A stretch of DNA of 64,000 bases from JAAYUD01 sp963676865 (GTDB lineage: Bacteria > Bacteroidota > Bacteroidia > Bacteroidales > Bacteroidaceae). Position 1 is the stretch's first letter; the number at the start of each line of letters is the position of its first letter. The translations under genes were made by a program, and so were the position numbers. Of this stretch, positions 35,081 through 43,251 are shown in pieces. The stretch is from the NCBI GenBank assembly GCA_963676865.2, contig CAXXSS010000001.1, positions 1,488,001 through 1,552,000 on the forward strand, given 5' to 3'. Under the pieces are notes generated by a model. The model worked only from the letters and a program-made list of their open reading frames with translations, did no database searches and was not told the origin of the DNA.

Positions 35081-36448
35081 TTATTTTGTTTGTTCGACAA
35101 TTGTTTCAGCCGTTCTCTCATCGGATGGGCGAGAAGCATTGGCTGAAAATATCTGCCCTTTGCTGTCGATCATAATAAATCTGGGAATACCGGTGATGCC
35201 CCAATCGTCGCAAAATTTCTTGTTATTTTCCGGGGTTAGTATATACTGTGCCCATTGTGGCTTATCTTTTGCCAGTTTAGCCTTCCACGAATCAACATTT
35301 TCGTCGGTAGAGATACTAATGAACTGTATCTTGTCATTCTCTTTGAACTTCTCGACAAGCTTCTCAAGATGAGGTATTTCTTTGCAGCAAGGACCGCACC
35401 ATGTAGCCCAGACATCAATATAAGTTAACTTCCCATTAAGTAAACTTTTTAATTGTATCTGCTTGCCATCAACCGTATTTAATGTGATATCGGGCGCAAT
35501 TGCTCCGCTCTTCGTTTTTTCTTTAGAAAGAGCTATCTGTTTGTAGGGTTCCACAAGATCACTATCTTTCCCTGCAAAAGATTCGACCTTCGATAAGAAA
35601 CTCTTTATATCGCCAGAACAATCTCCATACGAAAAATAGTCAGCACAAAGGATTCTGACCATCAACCTACGAACTTTAGGATTAGTCACTTTCTCATCAA
35701 TCACTTTCATCAATTCGTAGCAGAAAGCTTCGTTGCTACCTTTCGACTCACTTTTAACCTGATCAAGAGTTGCTGTAATGGAAAGGGCAGATCGAAAGCT
35801 TATATCATCATTTATATCTATACCTTTTAGCAAATATTGATATTCAGCATCTTGTTTATAATCGGTCTTGTCATCAAAAGATTTATCCATAATGAGGCGT
35901 ATCTTCATCCATCTATACTGAGCATCTGTCAGCTTAGCATAATAGTCGCGCATATCTTTGTTCTTGATTGTTTTAAGCATATCAACTGTCTTCTTATACT
36001 CAGAATCGAGCAAGCTTCTATATACAGCATTAGGTTTCAATTCGGAAGGATCCGAAGAAGAATATTTCATCATATCAAACGCTTGAATATTTCTATTAAC
36101 AAAATAGTTAAGATCAACATCATTGCCCGTAAATTTGATATCATATCCCTTTGGCGTTTTCTTGATAAACATTTGCACAGTCTTGCCTTTGACAAGATGA
36201 ACACCAAAAAGATTGTCACCTATAAGAATACTCACATCCTGCCAATTTGTAGATATTGACGGATTCATCGTGAACGAGCCATTGGCAGCAACTGTTACAT
36301 TGCCTTCCACATTTTCCATAGGGTCTCCAGTAGGCGAATACAGATATCCGACCTCCACACCCTTTGCTCCTTGAATAAAGCCCTTCAGTAATTGAGCATG
36401 CGATAGTATCGGCATGCTTATCAACACTGCCAATACAATTCTTTTCAT
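35081..36448 (-). CDS. TlpA-like thioredoxin-fold protein with N-terminal DUF4369-like domain
   Basis: The ATG at 36448 (MKRIVLAVLISMPILSHAQ, a signal peptide) is preferred over 36466, giving 455 residues. Residues about 20-110 resemble DUF4369, a helical middle region follows, and a thioredoxin fold of the TlpA/ResA type is C-terminal (about 325-455) with the active site DVWATWCGPCCKEIPHLEKL (WCGPC). A cis-Pro loop (GITGIPRFIMID) is present. It probably acts as a periplasmic disulfide reductase or exchange protein. It sits upstream of the fecR-like gene (89-bp gap without a visible promoter or terminator), between it and the divergent sigma gene, an unusual position. Confidence 0.85.
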   Translation of the reverse strand: MKRIVLAVLISMPILSHAQLLKGFIQGAKGVEVGYLYSPTGDPMENVEGNVTVAANGSFTMNPSISTNWQDVSILIGDNLFGVHLVKGKTVQMFIKKTPKGYDIKFTGNDVDLNYFVNRNIQAFDMMKYSSSDPSELKPNAVYRSLLDSEYKKTVDMLKTIKNKDMRDYYAKLTDAQYRWMKIRLIMDKSFDDKTDYKQDAEYQYLLKGIDINDDISFRSALSITATLDQVKSESKGSNEAFCYELMKVIDEKVTNPKVRRLMVRILCADYFSYGDCSGDIKSFLSKVESFAGKDSDLVEPYKQIALSKEKTKSGAIAPDITLNTVDGKQIQLKSLLNGKLTYIDVWATWCGPCCKEIPHLEKLVEKFKENDKIQFISISTDENVDSWKAKLAKDKPQWAQYILTPENNKKFCDDWGITGIPRFIMIDSKGQIFSANASRPSDERTAETIVEQTK

Positions 36449-36824
36449 TAATTTATTGCCTCTCATCTTTATTGTTTATTATAAAAATTTATAGGTATAA
36501 CGGTGAGATTTTGATAATGGGGAACAAATTAAGCATTTATTTTAAAGAAAGCCTTCGAGTATCGTTCAAATTATTCCATATCCCAATAAAATTAATCTTC
36601 GCTTCAAAGCATACCAATGCAAATCACTTAGTTATATCTGATTCTTTTGCACATCATAAAAAAATAAAAAGCACACATCACTATTTGAGGTTCAAAACTT
36701 TTATATAACTTTGCCGCCAACGTAATCAAAAAGATGGCTATGAATCTTTTTAAATGGGTAGCATGCTTTAATTTTCCAAACTATATACTCTAGTCAGGAA
36801 ATTCTGTAATTTATAAAAATAAAT
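36449..36824. other. Divergent promoter region between the TlpA-like and ECF sigma genes
   Basis: This 376-bp gap contains a good Bacteroides-type promoter facing the sigma gene (36684-36713). Nothing equally clear faces the TlpA-like gene, which would fit a promoter read by the ECF sigma factor itself. A 78-codon plus-strand frame here shows no family resemblance and is not called. Confidence 0.5.
36684..36713 (+). promoter_or_regulatory. Candidate -33/-7 promoter for the ECF sigma gene
   Basis: TTTG at 36684 and TAACTTTG at 36706 are separated by 18 bp, close to the Bacteroides housekeeping consensus TTTG / TAnnTTTG. The implied leader is about 105 bases. Confidence 0.65.
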
Positions 36825-37388
36825 ATGGTTAACGAAGAGCAAGTTCTATCAGATTTTATCAATGGCGATATAGATACTTTCTACAAAAGGATGTATTCGC
36901 CGTTATTAGCATATGCTGTTCGCTATTTAGGTAACAACTACTCTTTTCTTGCTGAAGATTGCGTACAAGATGCGATTGTTTCATCGTACGAAAGACGTAA
37001 TGGATTCGAATTTACATGGCAATTGAAAGGATATATGTACACCTGCATACACAATAATTGCATCGATTTATTGAGGAAGACAAATAGAGAAAATAATTAC
37101 GCTTCGCTACAACAGGAAGATTCTGAAGAAGAAATCTCTGCGGGCATCATAGAGCAAGAAACGATTAATTTGTTACGCCAAGCTATAGATGAGCTGCCCG
37201 AACAATATCGTCAGATATTTGAGCTTAATTATGAAAAAGGTCTTAAAATGAAAGAGGTGGCCGATGCTCTTGATATAACCTTCGAAACGCTGAAAAAACG
37301 AAAAATCAAAATGTTTGCTCTCCTTCGCGAACGCTTCAAGAACAATGTCGTTATGCAAACGTTATTGTTTACCCTCGCCATGTGTTAA
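36825..37388 (+). CDS. ECF-type RNA polymerase sigma factor
   Basis: The 187-residue protein contains region 2 (FLAEDCVQDAIVSSYERRNG, then LKGYMYTCIHNNCIDLLRK) and region 4 (AIDELPEQYRQIFELNYEKG, MKEVADALDITFETLKKRKI). It has the hallmarks of the sigma factors that pair with FecR proteins in Bacteroidetes. It is divergent from the TlpA-fecR-susC-susD gene run and is the natural partner of the FecR-like protein. Its own promoter looks housekeeping-type, so constitutive low expression with post-translational control is likely. Confidence 0.9.
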   Translation: MVNEEQVLSDFINGDIDTFYKRMYSPLLAYAVRYLGNNYSFLAEDCVQDAIVSSYERRNGFEFTWQLKGYMYTCIHNNCIDLLRKTNRENNYASLQQEDSEEEISAGIIEQETINLLRQAIDELPEQYRQIFELNYEKGLKMKEVADALDITFETLKKRKIKMFALLRERFKNNVVMQTLLFTLAMC

Positions 37389-37511
37389 CAACATTAGAGC
37401 CTCATCCGTAATCAACTGTAAACCAGTAAAAATAAGGTCAATTCTATTTTTGCTAAGAACTGATTGTGTCGCTATGTTTTTATGTTTCTATAGAGATGCG
37501 ACAACAAATTA

Positions 37512-37602
37512 GAAGTATCACAGCTGTGCGACATCTGTATCACACGAGTGAGACACTTGTCGCACAGCTGTGAGACGTATGTCGCACACGTGTGATACTT
37601 CC
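37512..37602. repeat. Four-dyad array with 22-bp period inside an inverted repeat
   Basis: CACAGCTGTG (37519), CACACGAGTG (37541), CACAGCTGTG (37563) and CACACGTGTG (37585) are spaced exactly 22 bp apart. The ends GAAGTATCACA and TGTGATACTTC, and next to them GTGCGACAT and ATGTCGCAC, are inverted, so the whole block can fold into one large cruciform. The dyad sequence differs from the copies beside the IS elements while the 10+12 layout is the same. Confidence 0.9.
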
Positions 37603-37871
37603 GGGGCTTCATTATGAACTTATCCTTATATGACCAACTAATGGAAACAATCCATTAAAGCGGTTACGATACGCCCTTTTTGAAAGAAAAGCAGCGAGCG
37701 TTTCTTTGTACAGATGTTGAATGTGACAATGAGGAAGATTCAAAAGTATGCAAGGAATCTGAAAAATATCGATGCAGATGGAGGCAAATGCAAAGCAGTT
37801 TCCAAGAGATTATCGTATTTGCTTGCCCCTTGTTTTTCGTGGGGAATGAGGTGTTTATCAAAAAGTGGGGA

Positions 37872-38076
37872 AGCACGATCGTTTGTGTACAAACTGCTCC
37901 TCAGCTATCTGCAGGCTATCATTTAGACTCGTTCTAAGCAGAGGTCCGTCGAAAATAAGGAGTCTACAGTATACTCTAGGGCCGATTTTGAGACCTTTTT
38001 TCGCTGGCGTTGTATATGGTGCATCGATAACATGCTGTGGGATAGTGCATAATGGTGTCATACGGAGGTGGTAAAG
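37872..38076. repeat. ~200-bp dispersed intergenic repeat, copy 2 of 2
   Basis: Diverged copy of 4136-4337 in the same orientation. The best-kept blocks are TTGTGTACAAA, CTCAGCTATCTG, AGCAGAGGTC, TCGCTGGCGTTGTATA and GGTGTCATACGGAGGTGG. Confidence 0.7.
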
Positions 38077-38266
38077 AAGCAAATAATAAACCTTTTGCAG
38101 ATATATTAAACCAGATGGATTTGCTATACGTCCTTAGTCATTCCAGTCTTGGGCCTTATTCATTTTGCACGAATAAGACAAAAAGCTATTTTTATAAAGG
38201 GGCTTAGCAATAGGATGATAAACAGCCCTCTAATAGTCAAAGAAAGTAAATGAGCAGAGCCGAGAA

Positions 38267-38893
38267 TTAAGATCTCAACAATATCAGACTCTCAGGACCG
38301 CAGTTAAATAGCATATCTATAATACTAAGATTGGAGATGAACCCCAACTTTTCATGAAAAACCTGATAATACGGATTAGGACGGAACTCCGTATCGACTA
38401 TTCGAAAATCCTTTTTAGGATGAATAATATCACGAAAATCATATTCGCCTTCAGAAAAAGACTTAATATATTCTTCGGTGTGACAAATATGAGGCTGCAT
38501 ATCTATCAAATCACATACAAGACGAGAAAGTCCATCGTTGAAATCGAGAAGATAGATATAATCTTTTTCATAAAAAGGTTGAAAATAATCTCTGTAAAAT
38601 TCGAAGTATGGCGTTGCATTATATGCCGATTCAATAGCATTCCAATGCAAATGACGCCAATTACCATGGTCGGAAATACGAATATCTTTGATTTCAGCTT
38701 TCGGTGTTTCAGGCTTCACAACGGGAACGGTTAAAGTAATAACCCCATCCGGGCCACAAATTCGACATCGATTGCGATAAGTTTCTTTCATATAGTGGTC
38801 GTGCTGTTCTATAAAGACACGATCGTAAGCCAAAAGCTTAGTATAATATTCTATTGGCGCCAAATAGGCTGTCGTTAGCCAAACAGATTTCAT
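38267..38893 (-). CDS. WbqC-family protein
   Basis: The 208-residue protein shows the WbqC pattern: an N-terminal SVWLTTAYLAPIEYYTKLL, QHDHYMKETYRNRCRICGPD, the basic segment ISDHGNWRHLHWNAIESAYN and YFEFYRDYFQPFYEK. Members occur in polysaccharide gene clusters and are proposed to act in sugar transfer; the exact reaction is unproven. It is the last gene of the run dapB-lepB-S26-wbqC, 3 bp after the short S26 gene, and is probably co-transcribed. Confidence 0.85.
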   Translation of the reverse strand: MKSVWLTTAYLAPIEYYTKLLAYDRVFIEQHDHYMKETYRNRCRICGPDGVITLTVPVVKPETPKAEIKDIRISDHGNWRHLHWNAIESAYNATPYFEFYRDYFQPFYEKDYIYLLDFNDGLSRLVCDLIDMQPHICHTEEYIKSFSEGEYDFRDIIHPKKDFRIVDTEFRPNPYYQVFHEKLGFISNLSIIDMLFNCGPESLILLRS

Positions 38894-38896
38894 AGT

Positions 38897-39577
38897 TTAC
38901 TTTATTAAATGAAAAAAGCGTTTCCACCGATAGCCATAGAAAATGTTTTGATTTGCGTCTTTAGAGAACCAAACGATAGAAGCTTTACCTATAATATGTT
39001 CTTGCGGAACTAAGCCGAAAAGATGAGAATCTGTAATATTCGGCATTCGATCGGATACCATCCAATAGTAATCTTTGTAAAAGACACACCTTTTCACCAG
39101 ATAATTGTTGATAAAAAGAGTATCATGACGAGCAGTAGCCTTTCTGCCTTCGTGCAAACGAAGCGTATTGCAAAGAAGGGTACAATTGGCTTTAGTTACT
39201 TCAATAGATGCTCCACGAGAAGGGATAACCAGCCGACAAGAATCAACAGAGATGGTATCGCCAGGACCGGCAAGACAACGATAGATTAATGGGCTACGGA
39301 GATCTATTTCTTTATCGGTCTCTAATGGATCATTGAAAACAACAACATCACCTTTTTTTATTTTCTCTTCTCCAACACGCTGATAACCTAGAAGAGACAT
39401 ATAAGGCAGGCGCAATCCGTAGCTCCATTTATTGACGATCACTCGTTCGCCGGGCAACAATGTGTCTTCCATATCGGAAGACAAAATAACATACGACGAA
39501 AAGACAAAGCAATGTAGAAGCCACACCAAAAATGCCGCTCCCAAAAGTACCCCTATCCAGATACCATATTGCTTCAT
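38897..39577 (-). CDS. Short S26 signal-peptidase-like protein lacking both catalytic residues
   Basis: The 226-residue protein has one N-terminal membrane segment (about 8-26). Aligned on the family boxes, box B reads VILSSDMEDTLLPGE, with Asp35 where the catalytic Ser stands directly before Met in active enzymes. Box D reads LIYRCLAGPGD, with Tyr99 at the position of the catalytic Lys. Box E is altered too (MVSDRMPNITDSHLFG instead of the GDNRxNSxDSRxxG form). The fold is retained, so this is probably a non-catalytic partner or substrate-handling paralogue of the LepB encoded 18 bp upstream. Confidence 0.8.
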   Translation of the reverse strand: MKQYGIWIGVLLGAAFLVWLLHCFVFSSYVILSSDMEDTLLPGERVIVNKWSYGLRLPYMSLLGYQRVGEEKIKKGDVVVFNDPLETDKEIDLRSPLIYRCLAGPGDTISVDSCRLVIPSRGASIEVTKANCTLLCNTLRLHEGRKATARHDTLFINNYLVKRCVFYKDYYWMVSDRMPNITDSHLFGLVPQEHIIGKASIVWFSKDANQNIFYGYRWKRFFHLIK

Positions 39578-39595
39578 CTATATTGTTTTTATCAA

Positions 39596-41032
39596 TTATT
39601 TAACCCAACTAAACATACGACTCCAACGAATTTTTCCATCAAACAACGAACGATCTTTATCGAGCGACAACCAAATAAAAATAGGTTTCCCGATAATATG
39701 ATCTTCTGGAACAAATCCCCAATATCGGGAGTCTTGTGAATTATGGCGGTTATCGCCCATCATCCAATAATAATCCATTTTGAAGGTATAACGGTTGGAC
39801 TTTACACCATTAATGTAAATAGAGCCATCGTCTTTAACTTGAAGCTTGTTACCTTCATAAACAGTAATGCAACGTTCATAAATCGGCAGATTATTCATTG
39901 TCAAAGCAATCGTTTTGTCCTTAGCCGGAATCCATAACGGACCATAATTATCGACCGTCCAATGTGTACTTAGACCTTGCGGGAAAAGATCGGGATCAGA
40001 ACTAACATCAATGGGTTGGATGGAAGTAACCAAATCTTTGTGTTTTTGCAATTCGCGTAAGGAAGTACTCGTCAGAGGTAATATAAAAGATTTGCTTCCC
40101 GGTTGATAATTTGATAGATCTTCTTCGCTTAATCTCAATTCACGAATCAAATCTTCTGGAATTAATTTGCCGGTAGCCTGAATTTGATACATAAACTCTG
40201 CATCTTTGGGAGTTACTTGATGCTTGCCATTAACATACACCTCACGATTTCGAATCATGAGCATATCTCCAGGAAGACCTATACAACGTTTCACATAATT
40301 TTCACGATGATCTACCGGACGATAAATAACCTTTCCATATTGATCGGGCGAACCAAAGACAGCATTTTTCCCAGCAGTATAATAAAGTTGATATATCTTG
40401 CGTTGTTCAAGGGGCGATAGATGATCGGTATTAACCATAGGAGCCCCATTTTGTTGTGCTATCTGACGTCCTATCTTATATGCCAATGTGCAAAATCCTT
40501 CTTCTTGAATACTCAAAGCCACACTGTCACCTGCCGGATAATTGAATACGACAATATCATCATGTTTCACTTTACCGAAACCGGGAACTCTCTTATAATC
40601 CCAATGCGGCCATTCCAAATATGATTTACAATTGAATATCGGCAACGTATGAGCAGTAAGCGGCATAGAAAGAGGAGTTTGGGGAACACGTGGGCCGTAG
40701 CTCATTTTGCTGACATAGAGAAAATCACCAACCAAAAGAGATTTTTCAAGTGAAGAAGACGGTATCTGGTAGTTTTGAAAGAAATACAAGTTGACAAAGT
40801 AAACAGCAACCAAGGCAAAAATAATGGCATCTATCCAACTCATTATTGATCTTACAGTAGCATTCTTGGCCTTTTTCCAAAATGCCCAATTGACCTTCTT
40901 GGTGATATAAGCATCAAAAATAAATGGAATAACAATAATGCCCAACCAGCTTCTTACCCATATAAGAAAAGCAATGTAAAGCACTAACGAAACGCTTAAT
41001 TTAATGATTTGTGAACGGGAGATCTTTTCCAT
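39596..41032 (-). CDS. lepB: Signal peptidase I with large insertion
   Basis: The 478-residue protein has N-terminal membrane segments (about 11-40 and 66-86) followed by the S26 catalytic domain. Box B is QIPSSSLEKSLLVGDF, with the Ser nucleophile about S94. Box D is YVKRCIGLPGD, with the Lys base about K248. Box E is MMGDNRHNSQDSRYWGFVPE. Between boxes C and D and between D and E it carries long insertions, so it is much longer than the E. coli enzyme (324 residues). It cleaves signal peptides of exported proteins. It lies 15 bp after dapB. Confidence 0.92.
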   Translation of the reverse strand: MEKISRSQIIKLSVSLVLYIAFLIWVRSWLGIIVIPFIFDAYITKKVNWAFWKKAKNATVRSIMSWIDAIIFALVAVYFVNLYFFQNYQIPSSSLEKSLLVGDFLYVSKMSYGPRVPQTPLSMPLTAHTLPIFNCKSYLEWPHWDYKRVPGFGKVKHDDIVVFNYPAGDSVALSIQEEGFCTLAYKIGRQIAQQNGAPMVNTDHLSPLEQRKIYQLYYTAGKNAVFGSPDQYGKVIYRPVDHRENYVKRCIGLPGDMLMIRNREVYVNGKHQVTPKDAEFMYQIQATGKLIPEDLIRELRLSEEDLSNYQPGSKSFILPLTSTSLRELQKHKDLVTSIQPIDVSSDPDLFPQGLSTHWTVDNYGPLWIPAKDKTIALTMNNLPIYERCITVYEGNKLQVKDDGSIYINGVKSNRYTFKMDYYWMMGDNRHNSQDSRYWGFVPEDHIIGKPIFIWLSLDKDRSLFDGKIRWSRMFSWVK

Positions 41033-41047
41033 TTTCTTTTTCCTTTT

Positions 41048-41776
41048 TTAATCGTTTAAGAATGAAAATAAATGATTCATAGTAAGCAAACCTTGATGAG
41101 TAGCCGTATATTCGGCAGCCAATACAGCACCCATAACAAATCCGCTACGATTTTTGGCATCATGAGTAATTGTTATACTGTCAGCATCCGAATCATAACA
41201 AATCGTATGAATGCCGGGTACTTCACCTTCGCGTATAGAATGAATGGGAAACTCATCTGGAGCAGAAGCCTTTTCTTTGGTCCAATGATTCTTACGATCC
41301 AATTCTTCTACAATGGTATCGGCAAGAGTAATAGCGGTTCCACTTGGTGCATCCAATTTGTGTATATGATGAATTTCGGTCATCGAAACATCATAGACAG
41401 GAAATTGATTCATGATATGTGCCAAATACTTATTGACAGCCGAAAAGAGACAAACACCAAGACTAAAATTGGAAGCCCAAAAAAGAGTCTTTCCTTCTTC
41501 ATTACACATTTTCTCAATATCTGTTTGATGTTCGGTACGCCATCCGGTGCTACCCGATACGACCTTTACACCAGCAGCGAAAGCTTTCAAGTAATTAGCA
41601 TAAGCAACTTGTGGATTAGTGAATTCGATAGCGACATCTGCCGATCGGAAAGCATCCGATTCAAACTCTTCCGGGTTATTCACATCAATAATACTTACTA
41701 TTTCATGTCCGCGGCTTCGGGCAAGCTTTTCTATTTCCTGCCCCATTTTGCCATAACCGATAATTGCAACTTTCAT
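41048..41776 (-). CDS. dapB: 4-hydroxy-tetrahydrodipicolinate reductase
   Basis: The 242-residue protein is read from the ATG at 41776 (MKVAIIGYGKMGQEIEKLA, the Rossmann start). The upstream ATG at 41791 would add five unsupported residues. The catalytic and substrate motif EIHHIHKLDAPSGTA and a C-terminal DDR-like core (SGFVMGAVLAAEYTA) are present. It carries out the second step of the lysine/diaminopimelate branch with NAD(P)H. It heads the run dapB-lepB-S26-wbqC, and its promoter overlaps that of the divergent DUF2851 gene. Confidence 0.93.
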   Translation of the reverse strand: MKVAIIGYGKMGQEIEKLARSRGHEIVSIIDVNNPEEFESDAFRSADVAIEFTNPQVAYANYLKAFAAGVKVVSGSTGWRTEHQTDIEKMCNEEGKTLFWASNFSLGVCLFSAVNKYLAHIMNQFPVYDVSMTEIHHIHKLDAPSGTAITLADTIVEELDRKNHWTKEKASAPDEFPIHSIREGEVPGIHTICYDSDADSITITHDAKNRSGFVMGAVLAAEYTATHQGLLTMNHLFSFLND

Positions 41777-41801
41777 TTTAAAAGATTCCATTGATATTTA
41801 G

Positions 41802-41831
41802 TTGCAAATATACTACTTTTTATTACATTTG
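41802..41831. promoter_or_regulatory. Overlapping divergent promoters for dapB and the DUF2851 gene
   Basis: TACATTTG at 41824-41831 (plus) and TATATTTG at 41812-41805 (minus) both fit the -7 consensus. A TTG at 41802 lies 19 bp before the plus-strand box. The two promoters share about 30 bp, so RNA polymerase binding on one side may affect the other. Confidence 0.6.
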
Positions 41832-41854
41832 CTGCTCATTAACTTAATCTTAAC

Positions 41855-43132
41855 ATGGAACACCTACTGCAATATTTATGGATGCATCGAATTTTTCCCC
41901 TTCAAATACTGCAAACAACAGATGGCACGCCTCTCGAAGTGATAGATAGTGGCCTACATAACACAAATGCAGGCCCTGACTTTTTTAACGCTAAAGTGAA
42001 AATAGGTCAAACACTATGGGTTGGGAATATAGAAGTGCATACCATTTCTTCTAATTGGTACAGACATGGGCACGATAAAGATCGGAATTATGATTCGGTC
42101 ATTCTCCATGTCACCGGCAACGAAGACTGCCAAATATTTCGTCCTGACGGCCAGAAAATTCCACAATTCCGATTGGATTATTCCAATGATATCAAACAAG
42201 ATTATAATCAACTCTGCCAATTGACCGACTATCCGCGTTGCCATCATATTCTATCATCACTATCTCCTCTTCGACTCCATTCTTGGCTAGAGACATTACA
42301 AATAGAACGGCTAGAGCAAAAGACCACAGACATCGAAAAGCGAGTAAGTCAATGCAACGGTTCTTGGGAAGATGCTTTCTTCGTGACTCTATCGCGTAAT
42401 CTAGGTTTCGGTCTCAATGGCGACACTTTTGAAAGATGGGCATACCGATTACCACTTAGAGCAGTAGACAAACATCGCGATAACCTGATGCAAATAGAAG
42501 CAATATTCTTTGGGACAGCCGGATTGCTCAAAGAAGAGATAGACGATACCTATTATAAAAACCTACAGAAAGAATACCTCTATTTGAGCCATAAATTCGA
42601 ATTGGAAGATCCGATGGAAGACCATCTGTGGCGACGCCTCAGAATACGTCCAAACAACTTCTGCCATATTCGAATTGCACAATTGGCAGCATTATATAAC
42701 AAAGAGCGTTTGCTTTTTTCTCGCTTCATGGAAGTAGAGCAACCTATTGATGTCTGCAAACTACTCAACGTATCGACCTCAGAGTATTGGGACACCCATT
42801 TCTCGTTTACTCACTTGTCTCCCCAAAATAAAAAGACGTGGGGAGCCGGTGCTATGCAACTGATTATGATCAACACGCTCGTTCCATTTCTTTACGCTTA
42901 TGGAAAACACAAAGGAAATGATTCTTTATGCGAAAAAGCACTCGAATTCCTAACGGAAATGAAAGCAGAGAATAACGTTATTATCCGGCAATGGGAAACA
43001 GCGGGAATCAAAATAGAATCGGCAGCCGACTCTCAAGCGCTAATTCAATTGAAAAAAGAATACTGCGATAAACGGAAGTGCTTACATTGCCGGTTCGGTT
43101 ATGAGTTTTTAAAGAAAAATGCTATCAAATAA
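41855..43132 (+). CDS. DUF2851 family protein
   Basis: The 425-residue protein shows the DUF2851 features: an N-terminal EHLLQYLWMHRIFP, the motif TDGTPLEVIDSGLHNTNAGP, WVGNIEVHTISSNWYRHGHD and a C-terminal cysteine pair (KRKCLHCRFGYEFLKK). It has no signal peptide. The family is widespread in Bacteroidetes and its function is unknown. The EVxDxGxxNxxAGPDFxxAxI core and the following conserved GxVExH resemble a nuclease-like active site, but this is only a suggestion. Confidence 0.85.
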   Translation: MEHLLQYLWMHRIFPLQILQTTDGTPLEVIDSGLHNTNAGPDFFNAKVKIGQTLWVGNIEVHTISSNWYRHGHDKDRNYDSVILHVTGNEDCQIFRPDGQKIPQFRLDYSNDIKQDYNQLCQLTDYPRCHHILSSLSPLRLHSWLETLQIERLEQKTTDIEKRVSQCNGSWEDAFFVTLSRNLGFGLNGDTFERWAYRLPLRAVDKHRDNLMQIEAIFFGTAGLLKEEIDDTYYKNLQKEYLYLSHKFELEDPMEDHLWRRLRIRPNNFCHIRIAQLAALYNKERLLFSRFMEVEQPIDVCKLLNVSTSEYWDTHFSFTHLSPQNKKTWGAGAMQLIMINTLVPFLYAYGKHKGNDSLCEKALEFLTEMKAENNVIIRQWETAGIKIESAADSQALIQLKKEYCDKRKCLHCRFGYEFLKKNAIK

Positions 43133-43220
43133 ATAAACCTAAGGATCTTATATATAAATATTTATCATCAGAGAGGTCAAAATAAATTCTGTTTTATTTC
43201 TTATTGTCTTCGGGTTGCAT

Positions 43221-43228
43221 TATCTTTG
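43221..43228 (+). promoter_or_regulatory. Candidate -7 box for the small secreted protein gene
   Basis: TATCTTTG fits TAnnTTTG and ends 23 bp before the ATG at 43252, which also supports that start over an upstream in-frame one at 43204. Confidence 0.5.
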
Positions 43229-43251
43229 TTTCTCAATCAAATGCACGACTT

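Larger units (their letters stand above)
37389..38266. other. 878-bp intergenic region made mostly of repeats
   Basis: No convincing gene is seen. The region contains a four-dyad 22-bp-phased array (37519-37594) inside a larger imperfect inverted repeat and, further right, the second copy of the ~200-bp repeat (37872-38076). Several overlapping short frames between 37664 and 38082 lie on the repeats and resemble no known family. Confidence 0.7.

Noticed and set aside
36472..36708. 78-codon plus-strand gene before the sigma factor
   Set aside because: It overlaps the promoter region, has low-complexity composition and shows no recognisable domain.
37519..37594. CRISPR array
   Set aside because: Only the 10-bp dyads repeat, spacers are 12 bases and related to one another, and there are no cas genes. 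The geometry is not that of CRISPR.
37664..38082. Cluster of short overlapping frames on both strands
   Set aside because: They overlap each other and the repeats, and none has a ribosome-binding context, signal peptide or domain.
41072..41794. Long plus-strand frame opposite dapB
   Set aside because: It is the shadow of dapB codons; the minus-strand protein has all DapB motifs.
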